This document shows positions 1-8,961 of a DNA stretch of 64,000 nucleotides, piece after piece. The DNA is from JADFJB01 sp964464595 (GTDB taxonomy: Bacteria > Zhuqueibacterota > JdFR-76 > DREG01). Where the stretch lies: positions 1 through 64,000 of the forward strand of contig CAYXGW010000015.1 in the NCBI GenBank assembly GCA_964464595.1. Direction: 5' to 3'. How positions within the stretch are numbered: position 1 is the stretch's first letter; each line of letters begins with the position of its first letter. The position numbers and the translations under genes are program-made. The notes beneath the pieces are model-generated. The model worked only from the letters and a program-made list of their open reading frames with translations, ran no database searches and had not been told where the DNA came from.

Positions 1-1
1 T

Positions 2-2089
2 GAAATGCTAATTGGAACCGGGGTGGACAGAGGGCAAACTGTGACGCTTAGGCCGGGTACCGGCGTATTCAAATCAACCGATAGAGGATTAACCTGGTCT
101 TTAACAAATTACTCGTATGGATTAGGCATAGGGATTTCCGTATCAAAAATTGTTTGGCATCCAACAGAGCAAAATATTGTGTACATGGGAACAAGCAACG
201 GTTTTTGGATTTCCGAAGATGGCGGGAGTAATTGGTCATTAAAAAGAGCAGGCCGTGTTTCCGATATTAAAATAAATCCAAGTTCACCAAATATTATTTA
301 TGCTGCTTTCAGACAAGATGGAATTTATAGATCAACTACAAATGGGGTGAATTGGAGTCGTTTGGAAAATGGATTACCCACAGGAACAGTTGTGGGATTA
401 ACAAGTTTGACAATTTGTGATTCACAACCGGATATTCTTTATACCTCAATTGCCAACTCCGGCACATTTGCGCTGCAAGGATTTTACAAAACTGAAAATG
501 GCGGTAATAATTGGACGAAAATTACCAATGCTCCTAATGTGCTTTGTAACCCAAACGGTGCAAATTGTACCGGTTGGTTTGTCAACAAGTGTGCAGTATC
601 ACCCACCGATCCCGATTTAGTCTTTTTGAGTGGTATCCAGATGCGGAGATCTGATGATGGAGGAAAGACTTGGACATGGCACGATTATTTATCCAATGGC
701 ATAGGATATGATAATTCCGGCCTTGTCTATGTTGACCACTGGGACATTGGTTTTGATCCGGTAGATCCGAAAATTATTTACTTTTTCAACGACGGTGGTG
801 TCCAAAAATCTACAAATGGCGGATTGTGGTGGGAGCCAAGCAATGATGATTTGGTTACGGCTCATATATATAAAATTGCAAGCGCGCCGAGTGATACGGC
901 AATTTTATTAGGTGGGTTTCAGGATCATGGCCTGCAAAAGTTAGATAACAATCATGGAAATACCACATGGGCCAGATGGGCAACCGGTGATGGGACTAGT
1001 GTGATCGTGCACCCAACTAATAATAGTATTTTTTATGGCAGCTTTTTTTTTGGCGCGAATGTCAAAAACTCTGTTGGTGGTTCCAATTGGTTAAGTAATA
1101 CCATCCGACTCAATAATGGGATTGGAGAAAGTGGAAAACTATTTGCGCCGCTTGTAATGGATATGCAAAATCCAAATACGCTCTATACCGCTAGTGTTGC
1201 CAAAATATATAAAACCACAACTGGCGGATCATTTTGGAATGCAGTTGCCAATATTCCGAATGTTTACACAATTGCAATTGATCAAGTCAACAGAAATATA
1301 ATTTATGCCCATTCGTATACCGGAAGTGGCTGGAGTATATGGCGTTCCAATAATGCCGGCTCGAACTGAAGCCAAATTAGCCATAGCTCAATTCCGAGCT
1401 GGCGCGTTGTAGATCTTGAAGCCGATCCGAGCAACGAAGGCACTGTTTACGCTGTTAGAAATAGCGCCTTTCAGAATTCTGATCATGTTAAACGCTCAAC
1501 GGATTTTGGCAATACCTGGACAAACATAACCAATAATTTACCTGATATTACCTGCAGCGCAATTGCAATAAGTCCTTACAATCCGGAACATCTTTATTTG
1601 GCTACGGATCTTGGTGTTTTCGTTTCAACAAACGGTGGCGCAAAGTGGGACGAGTATAACGATGGACTCCCATTAACTTATGTGTCAGATATTCATTATC
1701 ATCCGATGGATCGGACATTGAGGATATCTACAATTGGCAGAGGGGCTTATAAATCTAAAGCCATCGATGCCAAAATTACCAGTATTGGCAGCAATAACGA
1801 GATTATTCCTGATGGTTTTGTTGTTTACAGCAATTATCCAAATCCATTTAATCCCATTACGAATATAAAATTTGAAGTTGGTAAACCAGGAAAAGTTCAA
1901 ATTAATATTTACAATGAACGCGGACAGCAAATCCGCAAGCTAATACACAAAGAGTTTTCAGCGGGATTGCATACCATAATTTGGGACAGCAAAAATGAGC
2001 TTGGCATGAATGTTTCATCCGGGACATATTATGCCAGAATTATTAATAATGGACTGGCAAAGTCTATTAAAATGATGTTGGTAAAATAA
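2..2089 (+). pseudogene. Secreted BNR/sortilin-type repeat protein, 3' part, interrupted by an in-frame TGA
   Basis: The reading frame is open at the left window edge, so the N-terminus lies outside. It encodes many BNR/Asp-box repeats (S-x-DGG-x-x-W forms such as STDRGLTW, SEDGGSNW, SDDGGKTW), which fold as a beta-propeller and often bind or cleave glycans. A TGA at 1367-1369 stops the frame exactly where the repeat motif GSN-W needs tryptophan (NNAGSN-stop-SQIS). The same frame then runs on without a break through more repeats (STDFGNTW, STNGGAKW) to a C-terminal sorting module starting NYPNPFNP near 1831 and ending at TAA 2087-2089. TGA is an ordinary stop elsewhere in this window, so recoding is unlikely. 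A TGG-to-TGA point mutation or a sequencing error explains it best. No catalytic residues were recognised, so the biochemical role is unknown. Confidence 0.85.
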
Positions 2090-2220
2090 ATTCGTTTCAA
2101 TTCTTTACGAAATGAAAAATACATTAAATTATCTTTGAGAATCTAATATTCTAAAAGTATGTTCTCATAATTCAAATTAATCCTTTTTGTTAAAACAAGT
2201 TCATTTTGATTTTTCACATC

Positions 2221-2257
2221 GCAGAGGTCACGGGTTCGAATCCAGTATCGCCCACAA
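2221..2257 (+). repeat. Left tRNA 3'-end repeat (attL-like), degenerate
   Basis: This 37-bp stretch starting GCAGAGGTC and ending ATCGCCCACAA is the 3' part of a tRNA gene: end of the anticodon stem, variable loop, T-arm with loop TTCGAAT, and the 3' acceptor strand. It matches the copy at 12224-12260 in 36 of 37 positions. Here one T-stem pair is broken (G opposite A). No D-arm or 5' acceptor strand (expected GGGCGAT) lies upstream, so it is not a functional tRNA. From memory the sequence resembles a tRNA-Val(UAC) tail, but the anticodon is absent. tRNA 3' ends are typical attachment sites for tyrosine recombinases. Confidence 0.75.
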
Positions 2258-2285
2258 GCGTAAACCTTTATAAAACAATAACATT

Positions 2286-2312
2286 AGCCCGATTAATCAT
2301 CGGGCTTTTTTA
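2286..2312 (+). terminator. Rho-independent terminator after the left tRNA remnant
   Basis: An 8-bp perfect stem, AGCCCGAT (2286-2293) with ATCGGGCT (2299-2306), encloses a 5-nt loop and is followed by a run of seven Ts. It lies 29 bp after the tRNA 3'-end remnant and is probably the original tRNA terminator, or the tail of the upstream transcript. Confidence 0.8.
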
Positions 2313-2359
2313 TAATATATAGAGACAAATATGGACATTTATGGAGATATAGTGCACAC

Positions 2360-2593
2360 GATTTTACACACACTTTTCTAAACAATTATTTACCGGCTGC
2401 ATTTAAAAATATGTCTCCTATCATCAAAGAGCCCTCAGGGATATTAAATTTCAGATTTCATGGTTTACGACATACCTTTGCTAATCACTTTGTTATGAAT
2501 TGCGGTTATCTACAAACTTTCAAGAATATTCGTAGCCGTTTTGTAGTAGATACGTTGCAAAGGGCGCAAGATGGCAACTATCAGGTTTATTGA
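2360..2593 (+). pseudogene. Tyrosine recombinase (phage-type integrase) C-terminal relic
   Basis: The frame encodes DFTHTFLNNYLPAAFKN followed about 20 residues later by FRFHGLRHTFANHFVM, which carries the H-x-x-R box of tyrosine recombinases (the usual form is FRFHDLRHTFASHLVM). After the next few residues (LQTF) the similarity is lost and the catalytic tyrosine region is missing. The N-terminal core-binding domain is also absent, so it is a non-functional fragment. It lies about 100 bp inside the left tRNA-end repeat, where an integrase of an element inserted in a tRNA 3' end is expected. The ORF start at 2411 is arbitrary; the coding similarity begins further upstream. Confidence 0.7.
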
Positions 2594-3318
2594 TGGCAGC
2601 TGTGCTAATGGTCTGTTTAACAGCATTTTGCAGCACAATTGCAGCAACATGGTGACGGCGTATTTTTTCTGGACGCGGATCTACCGAGGGTTTTGAGGCG
2701 GAAAACAACTACTGCCAACAATACTCGCGGTCACATTCGGGTATTTGCGCGCAAGAGTATAAGTTAAATAAACTTCGCCGTAGCCTTCGCGTTTATCTTT
2801 GTTATGCAATGCCTCCCCCGTATTCTCCTTAGTTTCATCAACACCAAAAGCAGCCCTGTCCATCTGTCACGCCCTACTCCCAAAAAATGGAATTGTTGCT
2901 AAAACCATAAAGAAGACCGCAAGGAAGCACTGAACCCTGACTTTGCAACCTCATGGAGGAGGGAATGAGCAACTTACAGACGGGGTAACTGAGGTGAGGA
3001 TTGCGATGAGAGAATTGTTACTTCGCACTCTGTAGATTTAACCAAAAATTCATGTGCTTACCCTAAGATGGCAGTATTCTTTAGTTGCTATGAGGTTGGG
3101 AGTAGAGCATCACGTGATAATGTAATTGCCGCTTATTACGTCATCTTACCATAAAAAAATTCAATTTGGATTACATTAGCTGGCATTTTTCTTAAACAAA
3201 TACTACTTTTTAGACAAATACAGGGCGTGCTAGAAATGTTAGAGCCAAATTTCCGCCCTTGTTAGGCCATTTGATTACTTGTTATAAATGAATCTAACCT
3301 TATATTAAGGAGGGAAAT
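2594..3318. other. Intergenic stretch inside the putative island, no convincing gene
   Basis: About 725 bp separate the integrase relic from the metalloprotease gene. Short open frames occur on both strands, including a minus-strand one at 2681-2863 with protein-like composition (GYGEVYLTYTLARKYPN), but nothing matches a family I recognise. The stretch is probably decayed coding DNA. A clear Shine-Dalgarno sequence, AAGGAGGG at 3307-3314, closes it just before the next start. Confidence 0.5.
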
Positions 3319-6300
3319 ATGAAATACCTAACTGTGTCAGTGATCGTTGTGTGCTTGTTCCTCTCGTTTGGCACAAGCTTGCTTTTTGGACAAACTGCAG
3401 TCCAAAAAGCGGTCGCGCAAAACAGCATAAAAAATCTGCGCCTACGTTCAGGCAAGGATTTCCAGTTCAGAGTTAATAAGGGAAACGGCACCGTGAGCTT
3501 TTTGAAAGCCCAATTAACTGGCAGTCTCGGTCAAAACGTCGAGCGTTCGGCCCTCCAGGTTTTGGATGCGCATAAAGATGTGCTGGGCCTCAAGGTGCCT
3601 ACCGAAGAATTTGTGATTCACAATACCACGCAGGATGAGTTAGGCATGACTCACGTGCGGTTGTCTCAGCACTACCGCGGGATTCCGGTTTTCGGGAGTG
3701 AAATTGTTGTACATTTCAATTCCGAAGGTAGTGCCCGCAGTATCAATGGCCGTTATTTTCCAACCACCGAAATCGAGGTAACACCATCGCTTTCTTCCCA
3801 GCAGGCTGTTGAAATTGCTACTGCGAAGCTTTCGGCAACACCCATTTTGAGACTACCGGTTACAACGGCCTTGAATATTTACGGCAAAGGACGAGAACTC
3901 CACTTGGTTTGGAAAGTGGTCATACCGGCCCGTCACCCATGGGGCAATTGGACATATTTCATAGACGCGCACAGCGGCGAGGTGCGCAATTTTTTCAACG
4001 ATATGAAAACAGATGGACCGGCTGTTAGTAGTGGTCCTGGTCTGGACGGCACGATCATGCCAGTCTACAGCTATTTTGAAGACCCTAATTACTGGATGAT
4101 TGATACGTCCCTGCCTATGTATAGTGGCGCGTATGAGCGAGACAACACGGCTGGTGCCATTATCGGTTATGATGCTTTTAGTATACCAACTGATGATCCA
4201 GGATGGGATATTGCGCTCATTCGTGACCCGAATAATGACAACCTGTGGGATGATTATCCTGGCTTGCGCAGTGCTGTGCAGGCGCAGAATTTTTTCCGGG
4301 AGACCCTGAAATTCTTTCTCTCCGAATATGGCCGCAATAGCTGGGATAATCAGGGTAGCTCTATTCACTTTATTGTGCATCTTGGTGAGGATTTCAACAA
4401 TGCTTTTTGGGCCGGCAATGGCGTCATGGCTTTCGGCGACGGCGATGGTTTGATTTTTTCGGATTTCACCGGAAGTCTTGACGTGATTGCCCATGAATTC
4501 ACACACGGCGTCACAGATGCTTCCGCCCGCCTGGTCTACCAGAATCAGTCCGGAGCACTTAGCGAGTCTATTTCTGACATCTTTGGTGTTCTTGTCGACG
4601 ATGATGACTGGTTAATCGGAGAGGACATTTATACGCCGACAGTCCCTGGCGATGCCATAAGGAGTATGGAAGATCCGACTCTTTTCGGTGATCCTGCTCA
4701 TCTGGATGATTATCGCTTCCTGGATCCGAATATTGATAACGGAGGCGTACATACTAACAGTGGTATTATCAACAAAGCCTTTTACCATCTTGCAACAGTA
4801 ATTGGTCGTGAAAAGGCAGGACAGATTTTCTATCGGTCCTTGACTTTCTACATGACCCCGCTGACGCAGTTTGTGGATGCGCGTCTTTTCTGCCTGGCGG
4901 CGGCCGAGGATTTGTATGGAACGAACTCGCCAGAATATACTGCAGTTGAGAATGGTTTTGATGCCGTCGGTATTTTTGACGGTCTCCGAAGTTTGACGCC
5001 TGTGGCTTTGGAGTTCGGTGAGAGTGTCAGCGATGTCGTTGGCTTGCAAGAATACCATTTGTACTATGTCGATATGCCAGAAAACAAGGCTAGCTTGCGG
5101 GTAGCCACAACAGGAACCGTTGGCAACGCATTAGATCTGTTCGTCTCGCGTGAACGCATGCCTGATCCAGACGTGGGCGACTATGTATCTGCTACTTTCT
5201 CCGGGTTTGAAACCATCGAGATTACGGCCTTAAGCTTCCCACCTATTGACAGCGGGCGTTATTACATTTTGGTTGCTGCGCGGGATGGTGGCAGTTACTC
5301 AATTACCGCGACCAATACCGATCCACAAATTGTTTATGTAGATCAAGATGCAACCGGCCTAAATGATGGCACCTCATGGGCCGATGCCGATACGTCTATA
5401 CAAAAAGGCCTAAATGATGCGGACGCTGAGGACAAGTGGGTTTGGGTTGCTGAAGGCACCTATTTGGAAAACATCAATATGAGGCGTGGTGTAGCCCTAT
5501 TTGGGGGGTTTGATGGTACAGAAACTGAATTGAATCAGCGAGATCCTACGACAAATATGACCATTATCGATGGACAGAATAGTGGGCATGTTGTGAATGG
5601 CATAGATGATTGCCGCATTGATGGCTTTTTCATTCAAAATGGTAATTCATTCGCAGGCGGAGGTGTGTATTCTTCTTTCGACCATAATTTTTTTATCACA
5701 AATAATGTCATTCGCAATAACTCTGCATCATCAATAGGGGGAGGCATCTATGCATCGGGCACCTCTTCGGTCTTCTCATTCGATCAGGCAATAATCGTCG
5801 GTAATGTTCTACATGACAATTCAGCATCAACAAATGGAGCCGGGATCTACTTCAATGTTACACCATCAATTGTTACCATGAATACCGTTGTAGGTAATGA
5901 TGGTGATGGAATATTCGTTGCCTCCACTCTTCGTCGTCCATTTGTGCTCGGCAACATTTTTTGGGACAATACAACCCAAGTCGCTGGTTCCGCTTTTGTC
6001 GATTATAGCGATGTCCAAGGTGGATATCCTGGCCTAGGAAACATTGATGCTGATCCGTTATTTGTCAACAAGTCGGCACATGACTATCACCTCACAGCAA
6101 ATTCTCCATGTATTGATGCAGGCCATCCCCTATTTTTAGACCCTGACAGCACACGCCAAGATATGGGCGCTTTTTACTTTCAACAGACATATACTAGTTC
6201 GGAAATTGCTTTGAGGAAGTCAAAATTAAATTTTGGCAGTGTTTTTCTCGGTGAGGATGCAATGCGGGTTCTTAACATTGAAAACCGGGGAATAACAGAC

Positions 6301-8853
6301 CTGAATATTTCATCGATCACGACAGCCAATACCGCCTACACAGTATCAGATGCTGCAATGAGCATTGCCGCCGGTGAGGCTCGCAATCTGTTTGTGACAT
6401 ATACTCCTTCAACTATAGGGTCGGACAACGACACACTTAGGGTTGTTAGCAATGATGTTGACGAAGGGATATTGAAGGTGCCGCTCAATGGCAGCGGCAG
6501 CGCGGTCCCACCCGAAATAGCCCTATTCCCCCAGGCGCTTTCGGCCACGGTCGGCCTGAACGGTGCCGCGACCAAGTTTGTTGTAGTGGAAAACAATGGA
6601 GTGACGGACCTGAATTACCAGGTTAAAGTTTCAAGCGCTAGTTTTACCTCAGAGTCTTTCGGAGCTCAGGACAATAGCTTCAGAGGCCGCAGCCGAATGC
6701 GCGGCAATATCTATCATATCGATGTGGCCACTGAGCTCAGCAAAATCGAAATGTTTATGAGCAACAGCAGTAGCACAACCGAGATCGAGTTTGTCGTTTA
6801 TCAGGCAGAGACCCTTCCGGGGCCGATGATACGTGTTTTTAACAAAACGATTAGCAACCCAGGTACCGGACAAAGGTTCTATTCTTCTGGAGTTATCTCA
6901 GTGTCCCTGCAAGCGAATAAATACTACTTCATCGGCGCGGCTTGGAACAATTTCGTCACTTATTACTTGGCAGATGCAGATCCACCAATTACCACAAATT
7001 TTGGTACGCTCGAATACGGCAGCGAAGAAAATTTATTCTTTCCTTCTGAGTTGATTTATGAACCTGATGACTTTCTTCAGCATTCACCATACTATCAGCG
7101 CATTACGACAGGAGGTGGCGGCTGGGCTGCGGCCAGCGCTGCCACCGGCTTGATTGAACCGGATTCTTCCGCCTCCATCCAGATCGACATTGACGCCAAT
7201 GGTTTGTCCGAAGGGGAACATCATGCTGGGATAACCATCAGTAGCAACGACCCGCACCGGGCACAACAGCACATTCCGCTACATCTCCGTGTCGTGGGGG
7301 ACGCGCCGAGCATTCGTCATTTCAACTTCATGGCCAATACAGGTGAGTTCTATCCCATTATTATTGATAATGCCGTACTGGGGATGCCGCCGGAGCCGCT
7401 TGAATTCGGTGACGAAATTGGCATCTTCACCCCGGCTGGGTTGTGCGTTGGCGCCGCAGTATGGACAGGAATCGAGTCCGAGGCGCTTGGACTCACGGCA
7501 TGGAAAGACGATAATCAAAGTCCTGAAATTGATGGCTATCAAGATGGCGAGACCATGAGTTTCCGCTTTTGGGATACTAGCGCTAACGCCGAATATCCGT
7601 CAAAAATGGCGACTTACTCGTCCGGCAATGGCACTTTCGGTTTTGGCTTTTTGTCCCGCATTAGTTTGCTGGAAGGCCGGGTTGTGCAAACACTAAGCAC
7701 GGTTTTAAGCCCGCTCTGGAGATGGATTTCCCTTCCTGTTAAGCCGGATAACTTGGACGCGGCTGCGTTAACCAGTAGCTTGGAAAATCTCGTCATCATG
7801 GTCAATTGTGCTGGTGATTTCTATGTCCCCTCTCCGCCACCTTTCAACGGCATCGGCGACATAGACACCCATGAAATGTACAAGGTTTACCTCAGAGGGG
7901 CTGGTACTTTTACCATTACCGGAGAAGACATTGCAGATAATGAGCCGATCCCACTCACCAGCGGGTGGAATTGCGTCGCTTATTTTCCGCAAAGGGAGAT
8001 TGATGTCGTTACGGCGCTCGCTTCGATCACAGAAAATCTGCAAATTGCCCTAAGCGACGATGGCGGATTCTACGTTCCTGGCCTGGTTAACACAATGGGC
8101 AATATGAGAACTTTTGAAGGATACAGGCTGTATATGGCCAATCCTGATACGCTGATTTATCCTTCTTCTTCGAGTGCGCTAGCCCGTATCGCTATAAGGA
8201 CCCCGCTTGTTGAAAGGCAAACACCTCAGTTTTATCAACCGTTACAACGTTCCGCCGATTATCATGCTGTTATCATCGACCGTTTTTCGTTAGGATCTTT
8301 CTCACTGGGCGCAAATGATGAAATTGGTATTTTCACGGCGGATGGCCTCTGTGTTGGCGCGGCAAAAGTGCAATTGAATTTGCCAACGCCGGTTGCTGTC
8401 TGGCAAGATGATCCGGATAAGCCGGAACACGATGGTTACCGTCCCGGAGAGAAGCTTTATTTCCGGTTGCATCGGGCGGCTAATAACAGCCAGCACATTT
8501 TGTCCAGTAACTGGAGTGGCGACCTTGCCGAATCACCATTTGTGCAGATGAGTTTGCTAGAACAGTCTGTGCCGACGATGTATGAACTTTCCGGGAACTA
8601 CCCAAATCCATTTAATCCGGAAACGGTTATTCGCTTTGCACTGCCCGAAAAAACGAAAGTAAAAGTGCAGATATTCGATATGCTGGGCCGCCGAGTGCAG
8701 GTTCTGTTGGATGCGGAAAAGCCCGGCGGGTTTCACGAGCTAATCTGGAACGGGCGCGACAAGACCGGTCGCCAAGTGCCTAGCGGAATCTATTTTTACA
8801 AGTTGAATGCAGGTGATTTTTCCGATATCAAAAAAATGACTCTAATCAAATAG
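3319..8853 (+). CDS. Giant secreted thermolysin-family (M4) metalloprotease with beta-helix and sorting domain
   Basis: The 1844-residue product starts with a signal peptide (about residues 1-25), then an FTP/PepSY-type propeptide (about 35-235) and an M4 catalytic domain (about 240-555). Zinc ligands and catalysis are intact: H392-E-F-T-H396 with E393, the third ligand E416 exactly 20 residues after H396 as in thermolysin, and H478 in a GGVHTNSG motif like thermolysin His231. A PPC-like domain follows (about 570-670), then a parallel beta-helix (about 672-960), two choice-of-anchor-D/Ig-like domains, two copies of an unnamed module with the core GDEIGIFT..GLCVGA (about 1334-1453 and 1647-1754), and a C-terminal NYPNPFNP sorting module. 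The protease is probably extracellular. The start is fixed by AAGGAGGG at 3307-3314. At 1844 residues it is far longer than a typical M4 enzyme. Confidence 0.95.
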   Translation: MKYLTVSVIVVCLFLSFGTSLLFGQTAVQKAVAQNSIKNLRLRSGKDFQFRVNKGNGTVSFLKAQLTGSLGQNVERSALQVLDAHKDVLGLKVPTEEFVIHNTTQDELGMTHVRLSQHYRGIPVFGSEIVVHFNSEGSARSINGRYFPTTEIEVTPSLSSQQAVEIATAKLSATPILRLPVTTALNIYGKGRELHLVWKVVIPARHPWGNWTYFIDAHSGEVRNFFNDMKTDGPAVSSGPGLDGTIMPVYSYFEDPNYWMIDTSLPMYSGAYERDNTAGAIIGYDAFSIPTDDPGWDIALIRDPNNDNLWDDYPGLRSAVQAQNFFRETLKFFLSEYGRNSWDNQGSSIHFIVHLGEDFNNAFWAGNGVMAFGDGDGLIFSDFTGSLDVIAHEFTHGVTDASARLVYQNQSGALSESISDIFGVLVDDDDWLIGEDIYTPTVPGDAIRSMEDPTLFGDPAHLDDYRFLDPNIDNGGVHTNSGIINKAFYHLATVIGREKAGQIFYRSLTFYMTPLTQFVDARLFCLAAAEDLYGTNSPEYTAVENGFDAVGIFDGLRSLTPVALEFGESVSDVVGLQEYHLYYVDMPENKASLRVATTGTVGNALDLFVSRERMPDPDVGDYVSATFSGFETIEITALSFPPIDSGRYYILVAARDGGSYSITATNTDPQIVYVDQDATGLNDGTSWADADTSIQKGLNDADAEDKWVWVAEGTYLENINMRRGVALFGGFDGTETELNQRDPTTNMTIIDGQNSGHVVNGIDDCRIDGFFIQNGNSFAGGGVYSSFDHNFFITNNVIRNNSASSIGGGIYASGTSSVFSFDQAIIVGNVLHDNSASTNGAGIYFNVTPSIVTMNTVVGNDGDGIFVASTLRRPFVLGNIFWDNTTQVAGSAFVDYSDVQGGYPGLGNIDADPLFVNKSAHDYHLTANSPCIDAGHPLFLDPDSTRQDMGAFYFQQTYTSSEIALRKSKLNFGSVFLGEDAMRVLNIENRGITDLNISSITTANTAYTVSDAAMSIAAGEARNLFVTYTPSTIGSDNDTLRVVSNDVDEGILKVPLNGSGSAVPPEIALFPQALSATVGLNGAATKFVVVENNGVTDLNYQVKVSSASFTSESFGAQDNSFRGRSRMRGNIYHIDVATELSKIEMFMSNSSSTTEIEFVVYQAETLPGPMIRVFNKTISNPGTGQRFYSSGVISVSLQANKYYFIGAAWNNFVTYYLADADPPITTNFGTLEYGSEENLFFPSELIYEPDDFLQHSPYYQRITTGGGGWAAASAATGLIEPDSSASIQIDIDANGLSEGEHHAGITISSNDPHRAQQHIPLHLRVVGDAPSIRHFNFMANTGEFYPIIIDNAVLGMPPEPLEFGDEIGIFTPAGLCVGAAVWTGIESEALGLTAWKDDNQSPEIDGYQDGETMSFRFWDTSANAEYPSKMATYSSGNGTFGFGFLSRISLLEGRVVQTLSTVLSPLWRWISLPVKPDNLDAAALTSSLENLVIMVNCAGDFYVPSPPPFNGIGDIDTHEMYKVYLRGAGTFTITGEDIADNEPIPLTSGWNCVAYFPQREIDVVTALASITENLQIALSDDGGFYVPGLVNTMGNMRTFEGYRLYMANPDTLIYPSSSSALARIAIRTPLVERQTPQFYQPLQRSADYHAVIIDRFSLGSFSLGANDEIGIFTADGLCVGAAKVQLNLPTPVAVWQDDPDKPEHDGYRPGEKLYFRLHRAANNSQHILSSNWSGDLAESPFVQMSLLEQSVPTMYELSGNYPNPFNPETVIRFALPEKTKVKVQIFDMLGRRVQVLLDAEKPGGFHELIWNGRDKTGRQVPSGIYFYKLNAGDFSDIKKMTLIK

Positions 8854-8856
8854 TAC

Positions 8857-8923
8857 TAGGCGAAAGCCATAGCCCTGCCTTTTCTTTCGCCTTTCTTCAT
8901 ATTTAAGGGAAGGCAGGGCTACC
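8857..8923 (+). promoter_or_regulatory. Two interleaved inverted repeats (pseudoknot-like) between the island genes
   Basis: Four nucleotides after the protease stop codon, arm A AGGCGAAAG (8858-8866) pairs with CTTTCGCCT (8884-8892), and arm B TAGCCCTGCCT (8870-8880) pairs with AGGCAGGGCTA (8911-8921). The order A-B-A'-B' means the stems either exclude one another or form an H-type pseudoknot. There is no long T-run directly after B', so simple termination is uncertain. The structure may tune read-through or mRNA stability between the two genes. Confidence 0.55.
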
Positions 8924-8961
8924 TCTTTTACTGTTCAATTAAGGAAGGATGGGAAGATACC

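Noticed and set aside
1367..1369. Genome-wide recoding of TGA as tryptophan.
   Set aside because: TGA ends clearly intact genes here (for example at 22458, 29429, 30192 and 41685), so it is a stop codon.
2221..2257. A complete tRNA gene at either tRNA-like site.
   Set aside because: The D-arm, 5' acceptor strand and anticodon stem 5' side are absent upstream of both copies (2221 and 12224), so only 3' fragments exist.
2681..2863. Minus-strand ORF of 60 codons with protein-like composition (EGYGEVYLTYTLARKYPN).
   Set aside because: No recognised family, no good ribosome-binding site and no supporting neighbour; left as possible decayed coding DNA.
3853..4506. Long minus-strand ORF of 217 codons inside the M4 protease gene.
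   Set aside because: It is the antisense shadow of a gene with an intact catalytic motif and has no ribosome-binding site or motif of its own.
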